From assembly GCF_000264905.1 (NCBI RefSeq), contig NW_006763134.1:2569013-2633012 (forward strand): DNA of 64,000 nt. Direction: 5' to 3'. Positions 10,701 to 19,500 of this stretch are shown here, piece by piece. How positions within the stretch are numbered: the stretch's first letter is position 1; each line of letters starts with the position of its first letter. Position numbers and translations under genes: made by a program. Under the pieces are notes generated by a model. That model ran no database searches. It had not been told where the DNA came from and saw nothing but the letters and a program-made list of their open reading frames with translations. This DNA comes from Stereum hirsutum FP-91666 SS1. Lineage: Eukaryota; Basidiomycota; Agaricomycetes; Russulales; Stereaceae.

Positions 10701-10995
10701 TATATTGCTAGGGGAGGGGGAGGTGGACGAAGGGGTAAGGGTCCAAAAGGTCCACGACCTGATCGAGGAACTCAGGGCGAAGGGAGCGCAGGAAGAGCTG
10801 GCGGCTCTCGAGGCCATACTCTCGGATTGGATGGCTCGGTTCGGCAGGAGGCTAATGGCGGGCCGGCGCAGGTTCAGGGATCTTCCGATGAAGGAAGCGT
10901 TGGGCTTGGCGCTGGAGTGGCGGGACTGGCTGGAGGCGTGGGAGGAGCGGCTCCAAACGTTCCCGAAGGCGGGTCGGCTTCTACTCAGCCTATGA
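1744..10995 (+). CDS. Gag-Pol polyprotein of Ty3/gypsy retrotransposon
   Basis: A single 3083-codon frame from ATG 1744. The first ~630 residues are low-complexity (Ser/Asp-rich, then Lys/Arg-rich). A retrotransposon gag domain follows at ~640-800, and a CCHC zinc knuckle starting CFKCSKEGHN at ~901. The aspartic protease active site LIDTGS is at ~1444, reverse transcriptase YLDD at ~1762, and RNase H from ~1914 (TDASHTG) with TDHKSLE downstream. The integrase has an HHCC finger and a D-D35-E triad at about 2345, 2409 and 2445. A chromodomain (WAVQKIL to EYLEAL, ~2643-2692) follows; in chromoviruses it guides integration by binding chromatin. No frameshift separates gag and pol, so both come from one product cut by the protease. 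From residue ~2775 the frame runs into the separate downstream gene and its intron, so the last ~300 residues are not ordinary Pol. Confidence 0.95.
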   Translation: MVVTRSGKSSYAKVLQDGGSGSESNDDLSGVAPEPTGRSSPLPHITESGSVIGSGESTSDENRMIGGLLSLPQDRDPGLAGQGPASNVTLRDELVGLVPARSRSQQEEAASVSSEREIDAARADSPNPAAATHAGTMYPAYAKGTESVNSEDLGMKGEVKSEGGRMPGSFATPSDKGFVKPKSPVRASKRSPSQPEVSGPQFFKANILDVDPVDKTEIAGRWCDLDENGIGELPVEWVERASERWSPIRNEIISDLNLEAGKRRDRSTPRKKAKKSTQHKKDSSFVSSKVFASRNDLNNLHVSMGVIEEEPVMKSKGKGKERAVESEEELGDSDKENIPPGYDFEESDLRRAQIKADRVFALRMQKELERYHAERPENQPVGRDDLRQPDIQTGDVERPVHVPINENRGRSQFRTQFVNAEAGPSGHVHSSMNPSSDPSSSSFSSSSGSRGSSPDDSDSTYRGSDRDSSSSEFDPSTEGDSTTEDSSDEGSETSSDPKADKRKRQKKRKDELKSRKKHKRKSGHHGRSKSSSKRAKRDKAAKLGKTVSASAQIPRNTGLGRTLGTKDKKRNNRDKKKRSKRRKSKHLDSSSSDSGSESEFMDLFPSEPESVYSSDSTDTKTRKRAAKRKYKRKLAIAKRASEYYKVAPKEYDGSPNMYEFEKWSRDIKRWIKGSGMKMKHILPLIGQYMKGRAYKWYEREVVNGRRTFTKTEFFSALFDHVFPPDFRTEQRDKFENTHQGNWEIRDFIQRLQDIASTIGDVSEREIVRQAWRRSQVYVRTYLTKRGFDVERISLEQFSKYAQRAERTEKLLAKENKGERSQRTRPSTDRRNEGRNGGRNNDSGRKDKPTPQGQASSTSGKRPNNFQNKTRNQNDREHRPKFQPKPKLDKETRQRYMKENRCFKCSKEGHNAKDCPDSKVTNAVLNLDEDAIEKAAKERAAERRSKVKAAEDMGVASTSLAGVVNLDESEEIRSLKKRLWKDSVHQRLRGVIPLPFDDMREGTRPCAWNDPERFVVQELDDDIVPTGLIHVQDRHCNVIFDVPGFLFRKQTFDLAHWLHEKMRPHLDDIWDAREHSQPVPVKVADEDPDYDRNYLVQADNGWTYDARGHHVMRFRHYTGELLEFDCENAEQEALGKWYESSNCGGPCCNRTGGIKHDLLRCTEDVINYVPPAMVEWYTGEKHPDLEEIRHLYAVYLRRQQGLPIQEGEDSGLPPGELPHNPDSAFDADAEEYLQYVIAHGTQHYKGPFKRSIPRSPTPIPCRGLSGGCSGCEDLGSVSDDGGVGNVPDLESVPDSELDEVERMLSVVDTEDDAEDMNVTIAEDDVEHHPGRTESDLSELRGLRDFWRLVQAWTLSSEDGLSESSGEDGYYTCESPWEDDEPVVFYVGAVTAEKPKAKKGKSVRNKADLNSLEHTSLRVKDPSRKVPRPIIVNVRVNGESARALIDTGSMADFISSTLVDQLKIKTTALDKQLPVQMAVSGSRAKLNFGCQVRFQYQNINCMKRFDVANLHNYDLILGTPFFYQHKVLAGLNPAQVSIGSSVPLDISGPNVLTVESDAVEVLEDELERRRAELRAYAKPICKGAEDTPLPPFRAINHRIPLKDESKIYAYRPSRCPEPLKPLWREKKDAYLKSGRWVVASGTNSMPMLIFKKPDKGDGVLRMRNAIDARERNANTVKMASPLPDIETILRNVASHLFWSLVDGKDAYEQIRIILEDIHKTLFNTPDGTMVSNVLQIGDCNGGATYQALMNHIFAPYIGVFMDVYLDDIVIYSDTVEDHVKHVKAVINILKREQLFLSEHKLNFFVKRLKLLGHVIDERGIAMDPDKVDSIVNWKVPTNKDLVASFIGAVGFLAPGCEGIRIPMAKLSEVAAKNSRWHWGATEQRAFDEVRQRVHAWRNERRVPPNYSPGAPPLNLITDASHTGASGVLSQGEDWRTAPVIAFWSGKFTTTQQNYPVHEQELLAVVESMKRFKHLLQGAHFRVFTDHKSLECLQTQRTLSPRQARWLELLHDFDFEVTHIPGVDNVLADALSRIYSNEQPGVIRATSEYIQPLDEDDVALPRLEGLLTAPILVGDEVRARSSVQTEDLLMELGGVRLGTDAGYAGEIPRSAGYAGLPKRVKLKVSAPAQTLEGVRSSEPASYPTSKVTNASPLEPIAEEQEDTEPLLSAEEINRAPEQDVLRDDEEPAGLSEDIMNSIGPKLTDVIASGHPGIEIPKIIRGKYAEDRFFHDVVENPGRFGNFEVSDGLVFIRNSDRRILCIPDVKVGERSVKEIIIKHAHSLLAHLGPQKTICYLKDNVWWKDLVADVKAYCETCSTCHTGKSRHTKPYGYLHPLEVPTRPWESIGIDFVGPLPESKTVNGSFNYLMVVIDHLTSMVHLVPMRTTYKAKEVAELVFNHIYKLHGIPNVIVSDRDSYFTSIFWQTLNKLIGAELRMSTAYHPESDGATERANQTVVQMIRQCINEPTQRDWAQKLPAVEFAINSARSETTGYTPFFLNSGQMPRSMIWDSECEYPGVRVFAQRIQDALMSAHDAILERRVKQTKQANKHRRESPFAEGDLVYVSTKNLTLPKGRARKLAPKFIGPFKILKAYGNDSFKIKLPAELRQRGIHDGFHASLLRIHVPNDDRRFPGRQLHQIKGFGKTAQWAVQKILSHRGNAKQAYFEIEWTTGDRTWLPYHEVQHLPFLAEYLEALDISDISKLKGSSLQEIPTPETSLLRSKENIKPLEHSSRRENNPGYVEAAAMSIKDSEGELISTHQIIPNHSIARFSRELSSAVIMSAATHPSNAAGVQSPPGNPSPAVMSILRAFSDGIPGNQGTQPPAFYDEWSMFFQYDPANRLQFRPDGPFIRTQTNTGDFVYSWNPALRPDMAPPAQQVATSLAMVPYGYAAHGQVVPIQDRLAELMLAEKQAQVDRGSFDLQVRPSDSLLTFYSDGLTACLQNVLRLVILPPKPNSRLPAHAVYETTEGVFLASGQSEVFREGNLLSVGTSILLGEGEVDEGVRVQKVHDLIEELRAKGAQEELAALEAILSDWMARFGRRLMAGRRRFRDLPMKEALGLALEWRDWLEAWEERLQTFPKAGRLLLSL

Positions 10996-11006
10996 ACGAG
11001 GATTGA
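10066..11006 (+). CDS. Third retrotransposon gene (coiled-coil, RGG-like tail), spliced
   Basis: Exons 10066-10477 and 10555-11006 are joined over a 77-bp GT-AG intron with a CTGAC branch-like motif. Splicing gives 287 residues from ATG 10066. The N-terminal half is Pro/Ala-rich with an aromatic block (FYDEWSMFFQYDP). A heptad-like stretch spans the splice junction (AELMLAEKQAQVDR joined to ERAQTRNLAAQAEL), which strongly supports the splice. The C-terminal half is Gly/Arg-rich (RGGGGGRRGKG), like nucleic-acid-binding RGG tails, and ends QPMNED. The first exon is in frame with Pol. Without splicing, translation runs on to 10995 with an unrelated tail. I recognise no family; an accessory nucleic-acid or packaging role is inference. 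Confidence 0.7.
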
Positions 11007-11157
11007 AGGCTTTGGTCTTTGCCAAGAATATTTCCTTGTCTTTTTTCTCATACTTCTTTACTTACCTTTTACCTAGTTCACTTAGAGGCTTCGTATCAGG
11101 TATTTGTCGTTTTTCGTTTGGTTGTGGTATTGACTTGTCCCAAGCCAGGAGGGCGTA

Positions 11158-11536
11158 TGTCGCGATTCGGGCTTGCCACCCAGCTTCGCTAGAGCCGGCA
11201 GAGCCCGAGCTTCCACTTCCTTTCCGATACCCACTTTCCCACCGCCTGTGGATCGTGGTCCACTTGCCGTTTTATTATTCTTTAATCGTCTAGTATGTTC
11301 TTTTCCTACGTGGATATGTTCTCTATGATTCTATGGCTGTGGGTCACCGGTAGCTTAGGTGGATATAGACTGGATGTATATATATGGGCACCTGTAGTTA
11401 CTGTGGCCCCTCAGCGGGTTAAATTCCCATTTGATTTGTCGAGTTCTCTTACCGTGCGAACATCAAGACTTATTCGATAAATCTCATCTTATCTTAATTC
11501 GCTCCGTGTGCGTTCCGTCTTAGGCCGAACGTCACA
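11158..11536 (+). repeat. 3' LTR
   Basis: 379 bp, apparently identical to the 5' LTR, followed by the target duplication ACACG at 11537-11541. Confidence 0.97.
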
Positions 11537-11614
11537 ACACGACTACACCTGTGTGGCGAAACCTTTCGAACGCGGTCTTGCCTACCATCGTTTCTCTCGA
11601 CGCGTCGTTTCCAG

Positions 11615-12656
11615 ATGTCCAAATTTCCTCAATCAAGGACTATGAGTACTGTGGAGAAGTTCACTGAAGATTATCAGTCTTTCTTGCCATGGATGTTCAT
11701 CGCGAACGTCGCGATGCTCTGCACGCTCTCGTGTATCTTGATCAGTTACTTCGCTGGTCCGACCCTTTTACGTCTCTATCGTGCGAAACAGGGAGCGAGT
11801 AAACCTCCCAGGTGCGTGCGCTTCTTCTCACTCCATAATCAACGCGCTCACCGTCGTGAACAGGTTGGGGATCGACACTTCACATCTCACGCCACCATCA
11901 TCCACGCTACACCAACCCATCCCTCATACAGCAAGTCCCAACAAACTCCACCTCGACCATAACCATGAGCGAGACGAGTACAACGCCCGGGATTCCACAC
12001 CTGAACCCTCCCGCATAACGTGGCCTGCATTCATGCCTAGCTCTATCAACCCTTCCGATTTCCGACAATTATGGCGTAACTCCAGCCCCTCACCTCCCCC
12101 TCCATACATCCCACCCGAACCGTCACTCGACATCAAATCCGAGCCTTCGATACCCACGGTACCATCATCTTTGCCTTTCCGGCAACCAACGATGATGCCT
12201 CTTCCGAAACGGAGGAAGACGAGCACAGCAACGGCGAAGGCGGCAGCAGCATCCGCCATGAAGAAAGAACGAACACCATCACCACCTCTCTCCACCTTTC
12301 CGTTCTCCACGCCATCCTCAAGCCAAGACTCCTCATCTTCTTACAACCCCCGTACACCACCTCGCCCACCACCCCCTGCCCCTCTAAACGACTGGGCCGA
12401 AGTCAACTCGTGGTCCGGCTCGCCGCCATCCATGGGTTCGAGTCCGGAGCGTAATCGTAGTGGAGGGGGTGGGAGCAGAAGAAGGGTGCTGAGGGGGTTT
12501 ACGCCTTCTGATTTGGACAAGGAGGAGATGGATGAGTTTACGGGGCGGATTTGGGGGAAGCGTGATGCTATGGAGTCTATTAGCGAGAAGGTGCTTAGAA
12601 CGCCGGATGGGAGGCGTATGGAGAGGGAGGATCGATTTGGGGGAGGTGGTTTCTAA
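11615..12656 (+). CDS. Single-span membrane protein with Pro/Ser-rich tail, unknown function
   Basis: Exons 11615-11811 and 11864-12656 (52-bp intron, GTGCGT...CAG) give 329 residues. One hydrophobic segment lies near residues 26-52 (WMFIANVAMLCTLSCILIS), so the short N-terminus and the long tail should be on opposite sides of a membrane. The tail is Pro/Ser-rich with many SP motifs and a Lys-rich patch, then a more conserved-looking end (ELRGFTPSDL-like, MESISEKVLRTPDGRRMEREDRF). A second in-frame Met occurs at 11642. The retrotransposon ends 78 bp upstream, so its LTR now supplies the proximal promoter DNA. No family recognised. Confidence 0.75.
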
Positions 12657-13396
12657 GAGTGGTTTGGATCGAACGGGTATAGTCGCTGGGAGGTTCGCTC
12701 GGAAATTCGTGCGGACGGTACTCGGGTTGCGTGGCCAATGGTGGGTGATGCTTTCCGTCGAGCCCTTCGTGAGTCCCTTTGTCGTTCCTTCAGTATCTTG
12801 TTGAGATGTTCAATCCTTTTTCGGTGACCACAGTGCTTCTCTTCTTGACCTCCGCACCCGTAACTTCCTTGCTTTCTGCTCTGACGTATGTCTTACCTCG
12901 TCTTGTTTCTGACCACCCCGCACAAAGTTGCCTCTCACATTTTACATTGCTTATCCTCACCGTCCTGTCCTCATCTCAGTCATTCATTTACCGCTCTAGC
13001 CTTATGCAACCTCACATATTTCGTCACATTATACACCATCGCGTACCCAATCTTCTTGTTTTCGTCCAGACTATCGACGCCAATCATCTGCAATATCTAT
13101 CTATCTCTCATCTTGGTCTGAATCACTGTGAATAACTTTACTCCTTGTACCACTTGCAATATACAAAACTGGGTGTCCAGGCCGAGAATGATAGGAAACC
13201 AACAGGTTGGTGCCGGGCTACGGCGATGGCTCAGTGTGTGGCGTGAGGCGAGGTCTAGGATGAGGTACTTGGCGAAATACGATAGTGAAAAAACATGAAT
13301 ATATATTTCAGAAAGTATCATGTCTTCATGCAATCCGATTCGAAAAAGCGCAATATTCCTCGCTGGCCTGTCTACGACTATACCTTTCCACAAAGA
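12657..13396. other. Intergenic, possible small membrane reading frame
   Basis: From ATG 12806 a hydrophobic frame runs about 28 codons to a good donor (GTATGT near 12894), and further hydrophobic frames lie at 12940-13120. They might be a small multi-span membrane protein, but I could not join exons convincingly, so no gene is called. Confidence 0.25.
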
Positions 13397-14239
13397 TTAC
13401 CAGATGTTCCAATGTCTCCCTAGGATATATCCTCCCCATACGCCAAGCGCTGCACGCATTTGCGTCCCGACCACATCGTCCGCCGTCCGCATCATATTCT
13501 CTTCCTCAAGGTCCCGTGCGCGCGGAGCTGGGGCTCCTGGACGGTGGTAAAATGGATCGTCAAAAAGATCAAAAATTATGGCCCGGTACCGATCGTATAG
13601 ATCAAGTGCAGCAAGAGGGACTATATGTACAAAGTGAGTAAGACGCGTTAGGCCGAACCATAGGCCGAGCCAGACCATGAACAAATAAACGAGTTGGGGA
13701 ACAGGGTACTACATACTAGGAGGTTCACTGAATCCAATTGCCTTGAAGAAACCTCCCCAGAGCGGCGGAAGAACTTTTTTCGTGCAGAAATAGAGAGGCT
13801 TAACACCCAGCCAGAGAAGGGGAATACTCGACAAGTATGGCCGGTTCTGGGCTAAAGACCACAAGAGAAAGGGGCAATACAGCAAAGCCATACCAGTGAG
13901 CTTAGGACACAATTGAAGGGACATTATGTTGAGATCGATGGGGAGACGTACTGAATGGATCAATCTTTCTCAGTAAGACGTGTCCTTGTACCGCCATGAA
14001 GCCGACAAACGTCGTTCTACGCACCGCTAGAGATAATTGAAAGCGTATAAGCCAGATTTCATGTATAGCAAAGAGACCAACATACGCTCCGGCTTTCTCA
14101 ATCCAAAAATCATCGAATACATAGCGAGTGGTACAGGGCTATACTGCGCGTTCGACAGGTCGCTCGCAAGTCGCTCGAGGGTATAAACAAGGTTACCACG
14201 CCGGCGCTTCATACCGCATGTTCGTGCATTAAGATGCAT
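13397..14239 (-). CDS. Multi-exon gene of unknown function
   Basis: Exons (minus) 14239-14086, 14026-13952, 13851-13717 and 13620-13397 join in one frame with correct phase at each GT-AG junction (588 nt, 195 residues), good evidence for a real gene. Landmarks in order: KRRRGNLVYTLERLASDLSN, SMIFGLRKPE, VGFMAVQGHVLLRKIDPF, a semi-hydrophobic part (SSIPLLWLGVKPLYF), then an acidic C-terminus (RARDLEEENMMRTADD) ending HWNIW. I recognise no domain. The start is uncertain: Met at 14239 or 14212, or an upstream exon in the open frame at 14209-14406. Confidence 0.6.
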
Positions 14240-14414
14240 CCTCCATTACTGATCCTTCCGATTAGGCTCAGGAGGCCACTGAGGTCATCTTCGCTCGTAT
14301 CAATCTGTGCGCAATGTTTCTCAGCTGCTGAGTCTGAGAATTCAAGCCTCGGAAGCGCCCTACACGGTCTTTCCAGCACTGATCCAGTCTGAGCGGAGCT
14401 TCTCACGGACTTCT

Positions 14415-15475
14415 TTAGGCCTGGTACAGAAGTAACTTAGAGGCTGAAAAGGAGGGAGGAGGTAGTGGAAGCGTTAAAGCAACATCGGAGGTGCCACACT
14501 CTGCGCGGGATGAACCGGAGTTGAATTTCACACAATAGCTTGACGCGGGACTTCCCGAGTCCTTACCGTTCTTCGCTTTCCTTAGTAGGCCCGTCGAACC
14601 TCTTAAGTAGTGGCGCTTAACTCGGCATATGGCCGCTTTTTCGTACCGAATCCATCTAACCTTGGGGATGTTACTCACAAACGGTTCAACACACTCGTCC
14701 TGAGCTGAATCCTCTACTCCATTGATTACAAGTGTCGGACAACTGATCCGGTGAAGACGGCCGATGACCGACCATTTCTCGACGTTGCCGTTGCAACTCA
14801 ATTCGTACTCCCCAAACCTGTCAAAAATAGAATATTTATCAGTGGCGCGTCCCGCAACATGCGATGTACGGCGGAACAAATGAGGGGCAAAAGAACTCAC
14901 AACGCGATCAAAACGGTAGGATCCTGAGCCATCTCAGCGAATGCATCTTTCAAGTGCTGCGGCCAGGGGTCCACGAGACAAATGTGGGTTTGTGTGTACT
15001 GCTTGACCATATCACGATACTCCCGCTCAATGGTATTTCCCTCCCCCTCATACTTCCTCATCATGTCTCCAAACCCTGGCGGGTAGCGATCGGAGTCGAC
15101 GAGTTTGTTTGCCGCAGCCATGAACAAGTTCATAGAGGCTGGACCATCGGCGAGGATGAGGCGTCGAAGTCCTTTCGGCTGCATAGTAGCAACATAGTCG
15201 GACACGAGCGTGGCGCCCCAAGAGTGGCCGTAGAGATCACAGTTGGTGGAGATATCGAGGTATGAAATGACTCTGTCGAGCTCGGCCATGAAGAGTTGGA
15301 CAGTCCAGAAAGACTTGGGTTTGTTGGGGAGATGGGTAGATTTGCCGCATCCGAGTTGATTGTAGAAGACGACCGGGATGCCACGTGATGAATGATGCTC
15401 GGCGTGAGCGTAGAGATCAGTGCTGGGGATCGCTGGGCCGCCGTGGACGACGACGAGAGGACGACTCGGTGCCAC
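14415..15475 (-). pseudogene. Proline iminopeptidase-like S33 alpha/beta hydrolase, decayed
   Basis: Two segments (15475-14901 and 14817 downward, 83-bp intron) encode a clear S33 peptidase core: oxyanion motif VVVHGGP, FYNQLGCGKSTHLP, nucleophile elbow GHSWG, and the acid loop GVEDSAQD. Two defects argue for a pseudogene. The ~45-residue N-terminal strand region normally before HGGP is missing, since an in-frame stop lies just upstream. Near 14610-14645 the frame reads EKAAICRV, whereas moving by one base restores a typical HMP catalytic-His motif, followed shortly by a stop. One base lost from an A-run would explain this. A sequencing error in the homopolymer is possible, but the missing N-terminus is independent of it. 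The family removes N-terminal proline or small residues from peptides and amides. Confidence 0.7.
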
Positions 15476-15727
15476 AACGTCGAACGTGGCTGAGGCGTGG
15501 GAGCGGATTACGTTTTCTCATTCTGCAGCTTGTCGTGCGCTCGCGATTCCGTTTGCCTCTTGCTTGTTATCGCCTTCTACATTATGGTCGCTCTCATAGT
15601 TGACGCTCAGCACAAACTCCTTATTCAAGTGCAGTGGAAGAATTCAGGAAGTGTTTTAATGCTACAATGGTGCGCAAACATATCAATCTGTTATTGATCG
15701 CCCCTGCTGATGCGGCCCGCTGCTTAG

Positions 15728-16591
15728 CAGACCGCGCTGATTAGCCGTTGCATCTACGGGCTGGCAGCCGCTCTGAGACTGCTGGTCTCCCGAACCAAAC
15801 TCCACCTCTACCTACTCCTCACTCACCCACCTCTTGATTTCGAGCCAAAAACTTACCACTTCCGCTTCGGGGCCCCTCTTATTCTCAAACGAACGCCTCG
15901 CCTGGTCAGCACCGAAGCTGACGCTCTTCGTTTCCTGAACGGCGTTGTACCACACCTTCCGATCCCCAAACTCCTCGACTCCTTCCAAATCGAATCAGAA
16001 TGCGCCACCTACACACTCATGACGAAACTCCCCGGCCGTTCCCTAGACGAACTTGGCGAGCTTTCACCGGATCGCTTGCAATGTCTCACGTCGGACGTTC
16101 TCAGCGTCTTGCACCAACTCTGGTGCATTCCGCGGAGAACGGTCGTTACGGTCATGGAAAGCGCGAGTGGCCACGGTCTGCCACATCCTGGTTTTCGCGC
16201 GGTCGGACTCCCAGACACGCTCGCAGGACCCTTTCCGTCTGTAATAGACTGTTACCGCACTATGTCTTTCGCGGTCGACAGGATCAGGATGGAACAACCG
16301 AATATCATCCAGCGAATTGAGGAAGATGAGGTTGTATGGGTGCACACTGACCTTCGAATGCAAAATATCTTGGTTGATGAGCAGGGGCAGTTGACGGGTA
16401 TTGTAGACTGGGAGGACTCAGGATGGCTTCCGAGACATTGGCAGTTGCATATGCTTCGTCGTCCAGGTCCTACTTGTCGTGGCATTTGGGCTAGGTTTTG
16501 GAATTTTGAGTTTCGGTTTGATGATGAGATCGAGGCAGCTTACTCTGCATCACTTCAAAAGGATATGCTTACTTGTCCTCTGTGCATATGA
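15728..16591 (+). CDS. APH/choline-kinase-like phosphotransferase
   Basis: The open frame 15728-16591 (287 residues plus stop) has the aminoglycoside-phosphotransferase kinase fold. The catalytic loop VHTDLRMQNILVD supplies the Asp and Asn of the HxDxxxxN motif, and GIVDWEDSGW is the metal-binding aspartate equivalent of DFG. Upstream, FRFGAPLILKRTPRLVSTEADALRFL looks like the N-lobe lysine strand and following helix. No Met begins this frame. One good solution is a first exon holding only ATG (15667-15669) with a 58-bp intron (GTGCGC...CTTAG). Fungal members are usually small-molecule kinases of unknown substrate; resistance is not implied. Divergent from the S33 relic, which starts ~200 bp away. 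Confidence 0.75.
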   Translation, partial: QTALISRCIYGLAAALRLLVSRTKLHLYLLLTHPPLDFEPKTYHFRFGAPLILKRTPRLVSTEADALRFLNGVVPHLPIPKLLDSFQIESECATYTLMTKLPGRSLDELGELSPDRLQCLTSDVLSVLHQLWCIPRRTVVTVMESASGHGLPHPGFRAVGLPDTLAGPFPSVIDCYRTMSFAVDRIRMEQPNIIQRIEEDEVVWVHTDLRMQNILVDEQGQLTGIVDWEDSGWLPRHWQLHMLRRPGPTCRGIWARFWNFEFRFDDEIEAAYSASLQKDMLTCPLCI

Positions 16592-19500
16592 GTCCCCTTT
16601 TCATTTTCCTTTGTTTTTTCTACCATTATGTTGGACTTATTCCTTCTGTAGATGTTTTTGACTCTCATTGGTGCTTATATGCATCAACATTTGGGTATAA
16701 TCTTTCGACATGTAGATCAAATTGGTGCAATTACGATTCCATGAGCGGAGCGATTGAATCGCTTGTAATTGTTCTTTTTGCTTCTTTTTCTTTCCCATGG
16801 TCAAGCGAGGATTCTTGAGCAATAAACCCATGATCCGTCGCGCTCTTAGCTGAGATCTCATACTATGAAGCTCTTGACATCCTGCGCTACATCATACGCG
16901 GATTCCTACAACTCGCCATCATCTACCGTGACAATTTGGAGGGAGAACCCTCCTTCCCTGGCTGTACTCTACCAAAGTTTGTGAGCACGTCGTCTTCGGC
17001 ATCTGTCGTCAGCTCATCAAAGATTTCACGATGCTCAACTTCCAGTACATATATGATCCCTAAGTATTATGTTCGCCTTCACGAACGCTCACTCTTCCTC
17101 AGCGCTCAGCTGTGATGCTGAATCAGGCAAGGCAACAACCAGCGACGGTTATAACCATACATATGCTGATCTCCGTCGCCTGTGTCTTGCTGCCCTCTCT
17201 ATGTTCCCTTCCGAGTACGATATTTTCAACAAACTTTCGCCTCGTGCATATGCGGAAGCAATGGTCTCTAGGAGATGCTCGGGGTGATAATGCTTTGGAG
17301 ACCCACCTCTACTTTCCCATTGGCCTTATCTTGGTTTGACATTGTCAGAGACGACACCGCAACCGAAAGGAATAGCGACAAATATGTAGAAGAATACTAT
17401 GAGGACTTGGAATCGGTAGCGGCAGGTTTGGAGATCGAGGATCAGCTTGTTGGCGGGGCGAGTGAGGACATGGTTGATGCAGATGATACCGTGGCCGTCG
17501 ATCTGCAATGGCACATGTATTATTTTGAGGATAACACACTTAACGGCTTACACTGCAGCCATGTTTTCCACGCAGACACCGCATCCATGTAAGCTTTCTT
17601 CTTGCCTGGCGGTTTTTTTGATGTGACGCGAGATAACAAGGCTGGTTATATACATATTTAAGACAAGCACTGCCTGATTTGACAGACGAGTGGCGCAACG
17701 TCCGTGAACGCACACTTAGCAGACCGTCTTGTGCCCATACACGATTCTACCAGATACGTCGACATCTCCACTATCACCTCCGACCTCGACCTGGAAACCC
17801 TCGTCTCGCTCCGCCTCAATCATCGGACAGAGCAAGCCAGCAGTGGTGTGCGGATCCCACATGAAAGACAAAGCGACTACTTCTAGAACGATACAAGGAA
17901 ATCAGTACTCCGCAACCGCGACGAGGTAGGTTTATCAACTGGCTCGGATAGAACTCAACGATGGCGCCATGCTGCGCCCGGTGGCTGTCAATGGATTGTG
18001 AGCGGTGCGCAGCCTACTGGGGACAGCAGCTAACGCGGCTGAATTGGCGAAGAAACGGGGTGACACGTTATGTCTCATCTACTTATGCGCATTGTCTTAT
18101 TCGTACCCGAAGTCTCAACTCCTTCTGCAACGAATGCTCTAGGTGCAGTGAGCATTTCGTCAAGAAATAAAAATTGCCGGAGTTCATGGCAAAGGCGGGC
18201 ATCTCTCCAGGCCGACCGCTTCAAGATTCATTTGGAGTTGGTGGGGTCGCAGACAGTTTGTATGGATTGGTCTTGTACGAGGAAAGCATAAGTACTATGG
18301 CTTGCTCAAGGTGCCTATATTTCACAGACCTCTTTGCGTTTTGACGTATAGTCTTACATGAGAGGCTAACATCGTATACTTATTCACTTCAATTATTGGA
18401 ATTTACAGGAAGACAGGCGGTGTTAATGGCGCTCATTCTTACGCTTCCGACTCCTCTGCCCTTTCTGCGGTCTCCAACCTCGTTCCCAAGATCTTTGCAA
18501 CTCAAACAGACGCGTGACTCATCGCTTCCGCCTTGTCCCAACGAAGACGCAAGTGTTGAATCACGACAACTTGCGATTCGGCATCACACTCTTTTACTAC
18601 TTTCTGCTGAAAAATGGGATTGGATGTCACCTTATTTCGACACATAACCCCGGCTCTCCAGGATGAAAGACTCTACGGAATCTGAAGCCTACTTTTCTAC
18701 GGCGGTACTACGAATTTCGCCGAGTATAGGTTACAATGGAGTATACGGCGGCATCGTTCAGATGACATCGAAGATGGCGGATAATGGTATCTGCACCTCT
18801 CTGTCTATAGGCATTGCTCGACAACTTCCTCATCCATTGCACAGGTACGAACGCGCTCAATGCCTTCACCAACGTCGCGATCTCTATCCTACTTCTCATG
18901 GCCGTCAATCTCGTCTTGGGCATCTTTGCGCACATCCTCTGCCTTGGCGTTGTCTGCATCACGGTCACCGTCGTGATCGCCGTGGTCATGGTCTGGCTTT
19001 TTTTGTCTCAGAGAAGGTACGCATTCATATTCTCGTAATACCACCCACCATTACATCTACCGAACAAACTATTGGAATACTCTTCTTTGGTTTGCAAGGC
19101 TCAGCGCTCACATATTCACTATACTGACATTTATCACACAGAAAAACGTCACAATTTTAACGCAAGTCAAAGTCTCAAGTCAGTGCTGAAGTTGACAGGT
19201 GATGGCGCCAGCAAAAGGATCGTGACGGAGTCAATAGTGAAGTGGGTACGCAAGAGTCGTATGCCCATCCAGTTTCTGCCTCTGACTGGTCTCTGACATC
19301 GGTGCGAAGCTTGTTCCAGGGGAGTGTCCGTTATTTTCTTGGTGGTGTCTGTACCTCTCATACGCCTAAATCGATTGACCGAAACGTCTCATGCTTTCTT
19401 CGTGGAATGTGAACGGTCCCGAAACTCCTCGACGAACTTTGGGAGCTTCCTTACATCTATTTGGGCCTTCGCTCGACGCTTAGTGGACTGAAGACTCAGG

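Larger units (their letters stand above)
1290..11536 (+). mobile_element. Ty3/gypsy (chromovirus) LTR retrotransposon, full length
   Basis: A 10,247-bp element bounded by two 379-bp LTRs that begin TGTCGCG and end GTCACA. The 5-bp target duplication ACACG is at 1285-1289 and 11537-11541. The LTRs appear identical base for base, which means a very recent insertion. Inside are one uninterrupted Gag-Pol frame (1744-10995) with gag, zinc knuckle, protease, reverse transcriptase, RNase H, integrase and chromodomain in Ty3/gypsy order, and a third spliced gene at the 3' end. A purine-rich tract (AGGAGGG, about 11146-11153) just before the 3' LTR is the likely polypurine tract. The element ends 78 bp before the ATG of the next gene. 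Confidence 0.97.

Noticed and set aside
17155..17290. BTB-domain gene
   Set aside because: Only a helical tail-like fragment is visible, with no BTB core upstream in a joinable frame.
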